Below, one piece after another: positions 10,851 through 21,200 of a stretch of 64,000 bases of DNA. Origin of the DNA: Papilionanthe hookeriana x Papilionanthe teres (Eukaryota; Streptophyta; Magnoliopsida; Asparagales; Orchidaceae). The notes under the pieces were generated by a model. It saw only the letters and a list, made by a program, of their open reading frames with translations. It was not told the DNA's origin and made no database searches. The stretch's first letter is position 1; the number at the start of each line of letters is the position of its first letter. The position numbers and the translations under genes are program-made. The stretch lies in assembly GCA_022702705.1 (NCBI GenBank), contig CM040424.1, positions 80,603,452-80,667,451 of the forward strand, written 5' to 3'.

Positions 10851-12170
10851 GGTCAAGTATGACTCATTTGACCACTTTAAAACATCACATGACCATTAAG
10901 ACAATTTTGGTTAACCCTTGATCTAGATAGGTCAAATTTGGTCAAAATAGGTAATTCATGACTCTTTTGACTACAAAATTAATTGACATATTCAATCAAT
11001 GTGATTAAAATTTGATCCAAAAGTCACTCCAATGACCATTGGATTAATCTAAACCCTAAAATTAATCAACATGACCAAAATTAAAGGTAACAAAATTTTT
11101 GGACATTATGACCAATCCAAACCATAACAAGGTTAGGAAAATCAAAATTAGTCACCCTTCAACTAAAATAGGTCAACTTAAGTCAACCAAAGACAAATTT
11201 GATCAAAACATTCAATTTTGAACCAAATCAATAAAATTAATTAAATGATTAATTTCCAAAAATCATTTTAATTAATTTATGAGATTAATATTAAAATTCT
11301 TCTACACTTTTAATTAATTACATAATTAATTTAAAGTGGAATCATAAGAAAATAACCCTAAAATTCAAATTAAAATGACATCGTATATGACATGAAAAGT
11401 GGCCTCCAAATTTAAAATCCACCATGACATCATAAATAACTTCATGTGAAGTCATCAATGGGTTACCCATGACCCATGGGATTCATTACATATGGGTTAA
11501 CATATTAAATAACCCATGATCCATCATTTTAACCATGGTTAAAAATACCATCATGACACCATCATGAAGAATGAAAGAGGTGTCATTCCTTCATAAAAGG
11601 CTTAAGGAATGACCTCACAAGCCATCCAATGGAGAGAATATTAGCTTAGATCACCCTTACATCATGGGGTGATTTCATAAATACCAAATTTTGAAAAATT
11701 AGAAAAATGGAAATTGTGTCATTCCTTTATAAAACCATGGATGACATGTTAGCTTATGTGGAAGAATATCAATTAGTTCATATTGGAGTTACCACACACC
11801 TCTTTTCAAACCATTAAATATCAACCAAATCAATGGAAGATTTATCATGACCAATCCATGCATGGAGTGAGTCATGAGCACATGTGTCATCCTATCCTTA
11901 CTAAAATTGAATAACCATTAAAATTTATATAGGGGAGGCTGATATGAAGCATTCAAGCCAATCCATAAGCCTCTTATCCACCTCAAAGATAAGCAAATAG
12001 GAGAAAGCCGAGGCATGAACCCAACTTTAACCATGAGTGAACCTCATATGGTTTAACCTTGAAAAATGCAATTCTCCTTATCCTTCAGCCAAATTCTATC
12101 CTCAAAGCATTAAATGGAAGGTTAGCAACTTCCCTAGGTAAGCCACAACAAGCCCAAGCCCTTCCCATAG
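10851..12170. other. U3-like part of the giant LTR, no gene
   Basis: AT-rich, with scattered GGTCAA-type motifs that thin out away from the array, and ATG-ACAT/TCAT-rich stretches such as CATGACCCATGGG at 11468-11480. No coding frame of note. Ends at the TATA box. Confidence 0.5.
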
Positions 12171-12179
12171 CCATCCATG

Positions 12180-12192
12180 GCTATATAAGGAC
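12180..12192 (+). promoter_or_regulatory. Putative TATA box of the giant LTR
   Basis: GCTATATAAGGACCC is a canonical plant TATA context, followed after about 30 bases by a purine-rich segment suited to a transcription start. It fits the plus orientation given by the block ends. Function is inferred from sequence only. Confidence 0.55.
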
Positions 12193-12937
12193 CCAAACCC
12201 GAGAGTTTAGGGGAAGGAGATCAAAATAGAAAATCCCAAAAACACTACTCAAATCCAAAAATTTCCTACTTCAAATTTGTTTCTTAAGACCTAAGCAATT
12301 GATCCCAAGTGAAATCAGGCTTTGAAATCCACTATAGCTCCCTAATTTGGTGAACCTGAGAAGCACCCAAACAAGCCAAAACCAGGACAAATTAGAAGTG
12401 TGAAACCAACATCCATAAACCTTCAAATTAGCTATCCCAAATCTATCTAGGGACTGAACGAAGGTAAGCTCAAATGAAATTAGGTCTTCCCAAAGCCTCT
12501 AGACCACTGTTTGACCAAACCCCTCAAAGCCGAGCCACCTCAAAATCAAACATATACACAACCTCAATTTGAACTCAAATTGTCTTGCGGAGAAGCTTTC
12601 TAAGGTCAAGACGAAGTTCCAGAACCACTCAAATCGATTAGAGCCAAGGTATGGACTTTTCATTTTAATGGCGTTTGGGTTTGGAACATTGTGAAACAAA
12701 CCTATTCAAAACCCTAACAAAGCCGTATGAATGTCTTCATCTCCTCAAGACGAAGCTATAGGAACAAAAATCACCCAAATCCATCAAGGATTGAGTGAGA
12801 ATTTGTTCCTAAACCATGGACGGCCTGCGGGAGAGAACAGACGGAGGGAGACGTTCGGATGTCGTCCATCTTTATGTTTTAAAAACGGATGGCTGAGATT
12901 AATCCCTATACGATTCGCTGTTTGGAGCTCTACAGCT

Positions 12938-12960
12938 GATCTGTCGCCTTTCGACAGATC
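12938..12960 (+). other. Perfect 9-bp hairpin in a GC-rich island
   Basis: GATCTGTCG, loop CCTTT, CGACAGATC: a perfect 9-bp inverted repeat with a 5-base loop. It lies in a GC-rich island (about 12810-12985) surrounded by AT-rich DNA, downstream of the putative LTR transcription start. If transcribed it would form a stable stem-loop in the leader RNA. An 86-codon ORF (12731-12991) spans the island but has no recognisable similarity. Confidence 0.6.
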
Positions 12961-14169
12961 CGAGGACACATGCCCTCACTCGGTGTTTTAAAGATTAAAC
13001 TGAATGTTTAACCTTAAAAACTTCAAAATTCCATACCTTTTTAAATATAAATCACAAAAATGAAATAAAAATACCCCTGTAAAGAGGAGAATAATGTGGA
13101 ATTAATAATTTTAATTTTTGACTTATAATTTATTTTTAATTAATTAATTACTCTCTGGAGTAATTTAATTATTAAAAATTAATTATAATTTTAAAAATTA
13201 TGAGATTTTCACAAAATCATCCTCTCATAATAACACTTATTCCCTGATTTTTCTATGGACAAAAAAATTCTCTAGTGTGACATTTAATAATTTCTAAGGC
13301 ACTTTATAATTATTTCTAAAAAATAATTATAAAATTAGAAATTAAGAAAATAAATTTGGAAAATGGCTAGAAATTTTAGGGTAATAGACAATAACCCTAA
13401 GAAAATGATTTTTAAGTCATTAAACAATTTTAAATGATATTTTAAAATTTAGGATTTAAAATTTATTATTAATTAATAAATTTAAATCCTAAAAATCATC
13501 TTTTTATCACTTAGCCTAGTTTTCATAATAGACTAAGTTCAAAATGAGTCTAACTCACAATAGACTCATGACAAAAATATAGTTAAGTCTAAGATGACAA
13601 GTTAGGCTTAATCATCATCTTAATCAAACCCTTAATCAAGATTAAAGACAAATTAAGCTTAATTAAATCAAACTTAAAAAGAAATGAACAAATCTTTAAT
13701 AATACCAATTTAATTAAGTTTAAAAACATAGTAAACTTAATTAACCCATTAAATCTTTTGACAATAGGTTTAATGACAAAAATCAAACTTTAATTAAGTT
13801 TGAAAGATATAATAAACTTGATTAGTCCCTTTAAACCCTATAACAATAAGTTTAATCTCAAAATTAAATTTTAATTAAGTTTAAAGACAAATTTAACTTA
13901 ATTAATTAAACCCTAAAGGTCATTTAGGATTAACCAAATCCAAAAGCCTCAAGGCTAGTTGAACTTAAGATAGAATTAAACTCTAATGGACATAGGGTTA
14001 ACTTATTTCCTCAAGACTAATGGGTTTAACCCATATAAACCCAAAGTCAAGACCCAAGGATTAAGTTCAAATTTACATCAAACCTAAAGTCTAATATAAA
14101 TAGACTTAGGTCAAAATTTTGAATCCAATTCCAATAGGATCCAAACCAATATGAAATTAAACCATAATT

Positions 14170-14400
14170 AGGTCTAAGACACCATTTAGACCTAATTAAA
14201 CAAAGTTAGACCTTAATCACATTAGGTTTAACTTATTAAACTATAACTAGGTCTAAGACACCATTTAGATCTAATTAAATAAAGTTAGACCTTAATCACA
14301 TTAGGTTTAACTAATTAAACCCTAATTATGTCTAAGACACCATTTAGAACTAATTAGTTACACCTTAATCACATTAGGTTTAACTTAATAAATCTTAATT
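14170..14400 (+). repeat. 79-bp tandem repeat, about 3 copies
   Basis: The phrase TCTAAGACACCATTTAGA recurs at 79-bp spacing (starts near 14172, 14251, 14330), followed each time by a TTAGACCTTAATCACATTAGG-like stretch. Part of the chain of arrays in the transcribed half of the giant LTR. Confidence 0.8.
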
Positions 14401-14539
14401 GGGTCTAACCCATTAAACCTAATTAAATTATTAAGCCTTAATTACATTAGGCTTAAACAAACCTAAACATTAATTAGGTCTAATCCATTAGACCTAATTA
14501 ATTATTAAGTTTCATCAATATTAGGCTTAATCAGTCAAA

Positions 14540-15180
14540 TCAAATCTTAAACCAATTAGACTTAATCCTAATCAAGTCTAATTAATCAATTAAACATTAC
14601 CCAAATTAGGTTTAATTAATCCTAAACCAATTAGACTTAACCCTAATTAAGTATAATTAATCAATTAAACATTACCCAAATTAGGTTTAATTAACCCTAA
14701 ACCAATTAGACTTAACCCTATTTAAGTCTAATTAATCAATTAAACCTTATCCAAATTAGGTTTAATTAACCCTAAACCAATTAGACTTAACCCTAATTAA
14801 GTTTAATTAATTAATTAAACCTTACTCAAATTAGGTTTAATTAAACCTAAACCATTAGACTTAACCCTAATTAAGTCTAATTAATCAATTAAACCTAACC
14901 TTATCTAATTAATAAATTAAACCTTACCCAAATTAGGTTTAATTAACCCTAAACCAATTAGACTTAACCCTAATTAAGTCTAATTAATCAATTAAACATT
15001 ACCCAAATTAGGTTTAATTAACCCTAAACCAATTAGACTTAACCCTAATTAAATCTAATTAATCAATTAAACCTTACCCAAATTAGGTTTAATTAATCCA
15101 AAACCAATCAGACTTTAACCCCAATTAAATCTAATTAATCAATTAAACATTACTTAAAGTAGGTTTAATTAACCATATGC
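14540..15180 (+). repeat. 75-bp tandem array, about 8 copies
   Basis: The marker AAATTAGGTTTAATTA starts near 14603, 14678, 14753, 14828, 14930, 15005 and 15080, with a diverged copy near 15156: 75-bp spacing with one unit lengthened by 27 bp. Units contain AACCCTAA, a chance resemblance to telomere repeats. Noncoding, within the giant LTR. Confidence 0.9.
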
Positions 15181-15214
15181 CAATCTTAATTAAGCACGAT
15201 TAAACCTAAAATCC

Positions 15215-16080
15215 TACAAGCTTAAAATCTAACTTGTGTTCAAACTCATGTTGAGCTTGAGTTAACCTTAAGTCTAAGTTTAACTTAAACCTGACTTAAT
15301 CCAAATTCAAACCTTACTTAAGTTCAAATTCATGTTGAACTTAAGTCAACCATTAAGTCTAAATTCAACCTAACTTGAACCTGACTTAATCAAACCTAAC
15401 TTATGTTCAAATTCATGTTGAACTTGAGTCAACCTTAAGTCTAGGTTCAACCTAACTTGAACCTGACTTAACTCAAACTTAAAATCTAACTCAAGTTCAA
15501 ACTCATATTGAACTTGAGATAACTTCAAGGCTAGGTTTAATCTAACTTGAACCTAATTAAACCTAAATTTAACTCAAGTCAAACCTAAATCCTAAATCCA
15601 ATCCGATATGGGTCCAACTCAACAAAAATATTAAGTTTGATATGAATCAAACTTAACTCAACATTAAGTTAAACCCAAGTTGAACTTAATTCAACATTAA
15701 TCTTGAGTTTGATCTAAATTAAACTTAAATCAACATTAAGTTCGACCCAAATCGAACTTAATTCAACATTAATTTTAAGTTTGATCTAAATCAAACTTAA
15801 CTCAATATTAAATTTGACACAAATCAAACTTAACTCAACATTAAGTTCAACCCAAATCAAACTCAATATTAAGTTCGATTTAAATTAAACTTAACTTATA
15901 AATCGAGCTTGACTCAATATTAAGTTCGACCTAAAACAAACCTAACTCAATGTTAAGTTCGACCTAAATGGAACTTAACTAAATATTGAGTTCGACCTAA
16001 ATTGAGCTCAAATTCAACCTAAGTCAAACACAAACATTAGGTTCAACCCATATTGAACCTAACCCAACATGTCTAAATTA
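15215..16080 (+). repeat. Tandem repeats of about 80-85 bp, then about 40 bp
   Basis: From 15215 to about 15560 units of about 80-85 bp carry TTCAAACTCATGTTGAACTT and relatives. From about 15620 to 16020 shorter units of about 40 bp carry ACATTAAGTTCGACCCAAAT-like sequence. These continue the series of unrelated arrays inside the giant LTR. Confidence 0.75.
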
Positions 16081-16419
16081 AACTCAAAATCAGTCCTACT
16101 TGAATTTAAGATTGAAATTAAACTATTTAGATTCAAACAACATTGAATCTAATTATCTAAGTCTAAACTATATTAGACTTAAAACTTCTTTTGACATTGA
16201 ATCTAAAAATATAAAGTCTAACTTATGTTAAATTTTATCTAAGTCTAACCTATAATAGACTTAATACTTTTTTTAAGATCCAAATGACATAGAATCTAAA
16301 ATATTAAAATCTATCTTTTTGTTAGATTTTAAGTTTAAATCAATATTAAACTTAAAATGACATTGAAATATAACTTAAGTCTAATTTACAACTAACACTC
16401 TTTTTCATGCAGATTAAGA

Positions 16420-16560
16420 ATAAGTGTTAGATTTTCCTTGCATATTATAGGGTATGCTGACTTTATTTTGCAGGATGATCAAGACGAAATGACGACATTA
16501 GTTACGTTTTAGATTTTCTTTGCATGTTATAGAATGTGCTAACTTTGTTTTGCAGGACGA
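16420..16560 (+). repeat. Two-copy direct repeat ending in an acceptor-like site
   Basis: A segment of about 85 bp is present twice (about 16425 and 16511): TTAGATTTTCYTTGCATRTTATA, then TTTTGCAGGAYGA. Each copy ends with a pyrimidine-rich stretch and TTTTGCAG, which resembles a 3' splice site. Close to the 3' end of the giant LTR. Confidence 0.7.
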
Positions 16561-17388
16561 CATTCCGAACAATAAGATAAACGACAATAAAACAAAACAA
16601 AATCACAATAACATCAAAACAACAATATTGACAAAACAAAACAAAACAAAACAAATAATATTAAAATGACAAAACCAAGATAAAACAAAACTAAAACTTT
16701 TAGAATAGCCAACAAACAAATAAACAAAAAAAACAACAAAACAACAAAATAAAAATTGATAGCAAAATGACATTTAAAATTGATAGTTGGTACATCTTTC
16801 CTTAAAAGCTCTTCAAAAAACAAGTGATTAACATTAATCAGAAGTTTTCTTAGACAATTATAAATTGTCTAAGATATAATTAATTATAGGAGCTTGCTCC
16901 TATAGGAGATTAAAGAACTCAGAATAGATATTATATCTAAAACTCTCTGGTTACCTAAAACTTCATTATCCTTATAAAGAACTTCTAAGATAAGGTATCC
17001 TAGAATCTTCTCTTATAAGGATTATCACTGACATTCCTTTTTCTACTGTTTTTTTTATTTTATTAGCCCTTATTTTTTTCAAATTTCTTAAGATTCTTTT
17101 ATAAAATTCAAAGAAATAAGATTAAGGCAATAATATAGATAAACAGAGTGACGACTCTAAATCGACATCTACACCTAGAAAATCTCCCACACGGCGATGA
17201 CACCGCCATCATTGCTCTTGCAGACGGGAGGCAAAAGGAACTAGCGGTTTGCTCTTGCAGACGGGAGGCAGAGGGAACAAGCGACTGCTCCTGTGGATTT
17301 TAGAAGTGGTCGAAGGCCACAGGAACGGCAAGTGGAGACCAACAGCTAGGAGTCTTTGCGTGGTCAGGGTGGCCTGGATATAGGGTTT

Positions 17389-17401
17389 GGCTCTGATGTC
17401 T
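17389..17401 (-). other. Copia primer-binding site (tRNA-iMet type)
   Basis: Minus strand AGACATCAGAGCC directly after the 5' LTR end; the canonical plant form is TGGTATCAGAGCC. Three of the first four bases have changed. Confidence 0.75.
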
Positions 17402-17634
17402 TGTTGAAAATTGGAATAGACCAACACAATTTTATTGATAGAAGATGGGGTATTTAAACCAATTACAGTAAGCACAACAAAGAAAAGAAATAAAGCAAAA
17501 TAAAATAAATAGGAAAGTAATAAAAAAGAATAAAATAAAAAAGGAAATATATAACAAGGGAATAGTAGGCAAGAAATAATAAGTATCAACGGCTAGTGAT
17601 TTTATTGGAATTTGATTGCCTTTATAAATCTAAG
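17402..17634 (-). repeat. Copia 5' LTR (right)
   Basis: Counterpart of 3862-4094, same length, with scattered substitutions and a small indel at the outer end. Followed by the AATAT target duplication. Confidence 0.9.
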
Positions 17635-17639
17635 AATAT

Positions 17640-18293
17640 TTAATCTAAATCTGAAATAAAATTCAAAGCTGATTATGAAATATAAATTGTAGTTGATTAT
17701 GAAATTTTCAAGCAGCTCATAATCTATAGATTATAAATCTAGATGTTCCATGTCCCAACTACTCATCTTATGATTTTGTTGTATTATGTGGTGAGCATAT
17801 GCATGAATTATATACTTGTTTTTACATGATTTTCTCATACCAAATAAAAGGCATGTGGTTATCATGCATGCTAATTTCAGTATTTGGAAATTTTCTTGAA
17901 GGGCTATGATCTAGTTTTTCTGTTTCTAAGTCACGATTTTTCTCTATTTGTTGCTACCTACAAGAGCTATAAAGCCTTATTAGCCCTTATTTTAATAATA
18001 CAACTGTATTACGGATTTGAGGCACAAACAAGCCTCCATTTATTGGTGTTATTGTTTATACTACCCACGCTTTTATCGGTAACATCTAGAAATGTTATAG
18101 CTATTCTAATTCTTCAAGTTTCCGCTTTATGCCTGCGACACCTTTACTTTTAGATTTTATTGGCTAGTTTTGCTGTTATTTAAATTTCTGTAATTTTATT
18201 ACATGTATTTAAATATTATGGATCCAGATTTTGATATCACGTTAAAGTATTGGAGCTTGGAAAATGGTTTCTGATGAATTGTCCTCTTCTTAG
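17640..18293. other. Probable UCH3 intron, no exon recognised
   Basis: AT-rich. A plus ORF at 17884-18153 is hydrophobic but matches no family I recognise and is not the missing UCH3 N-terminus. The sequence ahead of 18294 ends in a pyrimidine-rich TCCTCTTCTTAG acceptor. Confidence 0.5.
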
Positions 18294-21200
18294 GCTGTTT
18301 CAATTGTTGAGGAGCACTACATCTGCTTTGCATGTGTTGATGGTACGAATCTTGTTCATGTATCATCGATCTTAAATGTGAAGGCAGCAAGGATCATTCA
18401 ATAATCTGGTTTTCTAAGTTGCAACCTCATATTTTTTTCATCTAGGTCAACTCTACGAGTTTGATGGAATGAAGTCCCATCCATTAAGACATGGTCCCTC
18501 ATCATCCGATACTTTTTTGCAGGTCTGTATTTGCCAAAGATTTCATATCTAAAAGCTTTTTGCATAAATGTAAAGCCAGGTCCGAATTGTTATTGAATGG
18601 AAGAATGATACAGTAAATTAATTTCTTTTAAGCAGCAAGTAATTATCTCTAGAGGTAAAAATTGAACATATTATATATATGTACGAAAAATGTTATGCTG
18701 GTTGTCCCCTAAATCCATTTTCTGCATACAATATATAAAAAGAATGGAAGACCAACACGTTAAGGGATAAAGTTGCCCCAATTGATTGATTTGATATACA
18801 CACTCACAACTTGTACCTAAGCAAATTACCCATTGTTACGAGTGGATTAAATGACTGTTGAGGCTCCCTTTAAGCAAAGGAATTAGAGGGAATGTTTGAT
18901 TTTATGTTAGGTGTTTGACTCCATGTTAATTTTAGGCAATTGGATTTATTTAGGAAATGTTAATAAATCTATTTTTTTCGTTGACATTTTGTTACCCAAC
19001 CCCATGTACAAATGGAAAGAAAATTTATTGGTTTATCGCAATAACTTATATGTCTGTTTCACACAAGTAAAAAAAAAATTTAACTTCTTAACAGCTAACC
19101 AACAAAGGAAAAAATTGCTCAATTTCTCCTCAAGCCAGCAAGTGGGTGAATATTATTTTCACTACAATTTCTGCACCATTTTATTTCCATTTTCTTTCCT
19201 CTTTTAAAATTCCTTAATATCAAATAGGGCCAAAAGGTTTTATTGAATAGGAAGATTGTAAGTAATATGAATAATAGATGGTGTCACGCCCCAACGTGGG
19301 AGTTTGGAATTTTAAGATGGAAATGGACCGTCAGCCGGTAGAGGAATATAATTCTAACCCTTTGTCACTGGCATGCAATACACTGCGATGTCTTGCATTT
19401 TGATGGCTTCAACTCTCTCCTTGTCTCACTTCATAGGTTTCGAATGAGATAAACCTTGTTTGTAACTTTGCTCTGGATAAAACGATCCTCTCCTCCTCCG
19501 TCTCCTATTAGTGGAATCACCTCGTCAGTTCCTTCAACTTTTTTATTTATTTATATTATTTTGTATATTATTATTATTTTCAGTTATTACAAATGATATA
19601 TGATAGGGAGATGCAGCTGTTCAATGTTAGGCCGCTTGTGTCTGGTTCCTTTTTCCTTTGAAGTACCAAATATCAAGGCTTTGTATGTTTTGATTAGATT
19701 GAAGTAGATAAAAGAAATTCGAAATGCTAGAAATGTTGAATTGAAATAATTTCACCTGCTTGTTTGTTTGAGAAATGGAGTGAAAGTAATATATCTCTCT
19801 CTCTTTGATTTGAGGGAAAACCATTAAATTGAAGAGCAGAAATAATCTAATGTTATTTAGATTTAGGTTTGGTTTCAAGGAATTGGATAGAGGTAAAAGA
19901 AAGAAACAGAAATGGAAATGATATAGTAACTCAATCGAAATCAATTTTCACCCATTTCTTTGATTGAGAAGAATATGGGTGAAAATGCTTGTATTTTTTT
20001 TGTTTGATTGGTGAGAGATTGAGTCTGACGCAGGCGCTAAAACAGCACGCGGTTGCGGGCACTGAAAGTGCCTCGAAGCAGGGCGCTTCAAACCATGGGG
20101 GCCAAAAACCCCGAAATACTTCATATAGGCGGGAAGTAGAGCAGGCGAGGCAGATAGTGAATTCTCATGAAGGCAGGAGAAGGCACTCTCGATGGCGATC
20201 CAGGGAAGCATCATGGGCTATTGCAATGTTTTCTGGATTTTTCTTGCCTTCCACACCCACCCCCCCCCCAACACCCACCACACACACACACACACACACA
20301 CACTCTTATGTGTAGAAGCTTCCTAGGAATATAAATTGTTGTCCTCTGTGTTCGTGGGAGTCAACTCTGGTTGTCTTGTCCTCACATCTCTTGTGTGGAG
20401 TCATTTTCCCTCTTGCTAGGGATGTATCCGACGACAGGTAGAGCTGTAAAAAAAGCTCGTTGTTCGCGAACAGTTCGTGTTCGTGTTCGATTCGTTCGAT
20501 AAGTAAACGAGACGAACACGAACAATATTTTTCGTTCGATTTGTTAAACGAACCAAACACAAACATTGATATGTTCGTTCGTGTTTGGTTCGTTATTGTT
20601 CGAAATATAAAATACTTTAAAATAATCATATATAAAAAATTTATGATATTTTAAAAATAATTATATATTATAAAAATTTATCATATTTTAAATAATTAAA
20701 CTTCTATAAATTATAATATATAATAAATTATTAATAACAATAATGATATTATCGTATTAATTAAATTAATATAAATATTATAATATTATAATTAAAATAC
20801 TATACTATATATTAAAATAAAACCTTAAATAAAATCCTAAACGCCTTATTTGGTTTCTTTTATTTTGAGGAAGTATGGATTACCTGATGTGTACAGAACA
20901 CCTGATCAATTTGCTTCATTTTGAGAAAGTATGCTATCAAAGCTAGGGCTGTCAAAAAAACTCGTTCGCGAACAATTCGTGTTCGATTCGCTAGGAAGTT
21001 CGTGTTCGATTCGTTCGATAAGCAAACGAGACGAACACGAACAATTTTTTTTCGTTTAGTTTGTTAAACGAACCAAACACGAACAGTGATGTGTTCGAAC
21101 ATTTCGAACACGAACACTAGCTCTGTTCGTTCGTGTTCGGTTCGTTTACACCCCTAACGACAGGTGGTGCTCTGGATGTATCATGTTCTGAGGCGGTCTT

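Larger units (their letters stand above)
9929..17211 (+). mobile_element. 7.3-kb nested block, probable giant solo LTR
   Basis: The block begins TGTTGACCTC and ends CGCCATCA, and is flanked by a perfect 5-bp duplication TTGCT (9924-9928 and 17212-17216) within the copia 5' leader. TG...CA ends with a 5-bp duplication are the hallmark of an LTR retrotransposon insertion. No internal copy of either end is seen and there is no gag-pol, so the simplest reading is a solo LTR of a large Ty3/gypsy element of the Tat/Ogre type. A TATA box (12182-12189) splits it into a U3-like part with the 80-bp array and a longer transcribed part with further arrays. The end contains a GTGACGACTCTAAATCGACA stretch loosely like Tat-type LTR/leader boundaries. 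Length is extreme for an LTR; a large non-autonomous element is the alternative. Confidence 0.65.
3862..17634 (-). mobile_element. Ty1/copia retrotransposon, nested and decayed
   Basis: Two direct 233-bp LTRs (3862-4094 and 17402-17634) flank a minus-strand copia polyprotein in the order gag, zinc knuckle, integrase, reverse transcriptase, RNase H. A perfect 5-bp target duplication AATAT lies at 3857-3861 and 17635-17639. Next to the right LTR (5' LTR on the minus strand), 17389-17401 is a diverged initiator-Met tRNA primer site (minus strand AGACATCAGAGCC). Next to the left LTR the minus strand has the polypurine tract TTGAGGGGA. Without its two nested insertions (1.2 and 7.3 kb) the element would be about 5.3 kb, normal for copia. 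Numerous frameshifts and stops make it defective. It lies upstream of the first visible UCH3 exon, so it may sit in a UCH3 intron or in flanking DNA. Confidence 0.9.

Noticed and set aside
14540..15180. CCCTAAA-like words suggesting interstitial telomere repeats
   Set aside because: They occur once per 75-bp unit within a different sequence, not as contiguous heptamers.
17884..18153. Hydrophobic 89-codon plus ORF just before the UCH3 exons
   Set aside because: It does not resemble UCH N-terminal sequence or any family I know; probably chance in AT-rich DNA.
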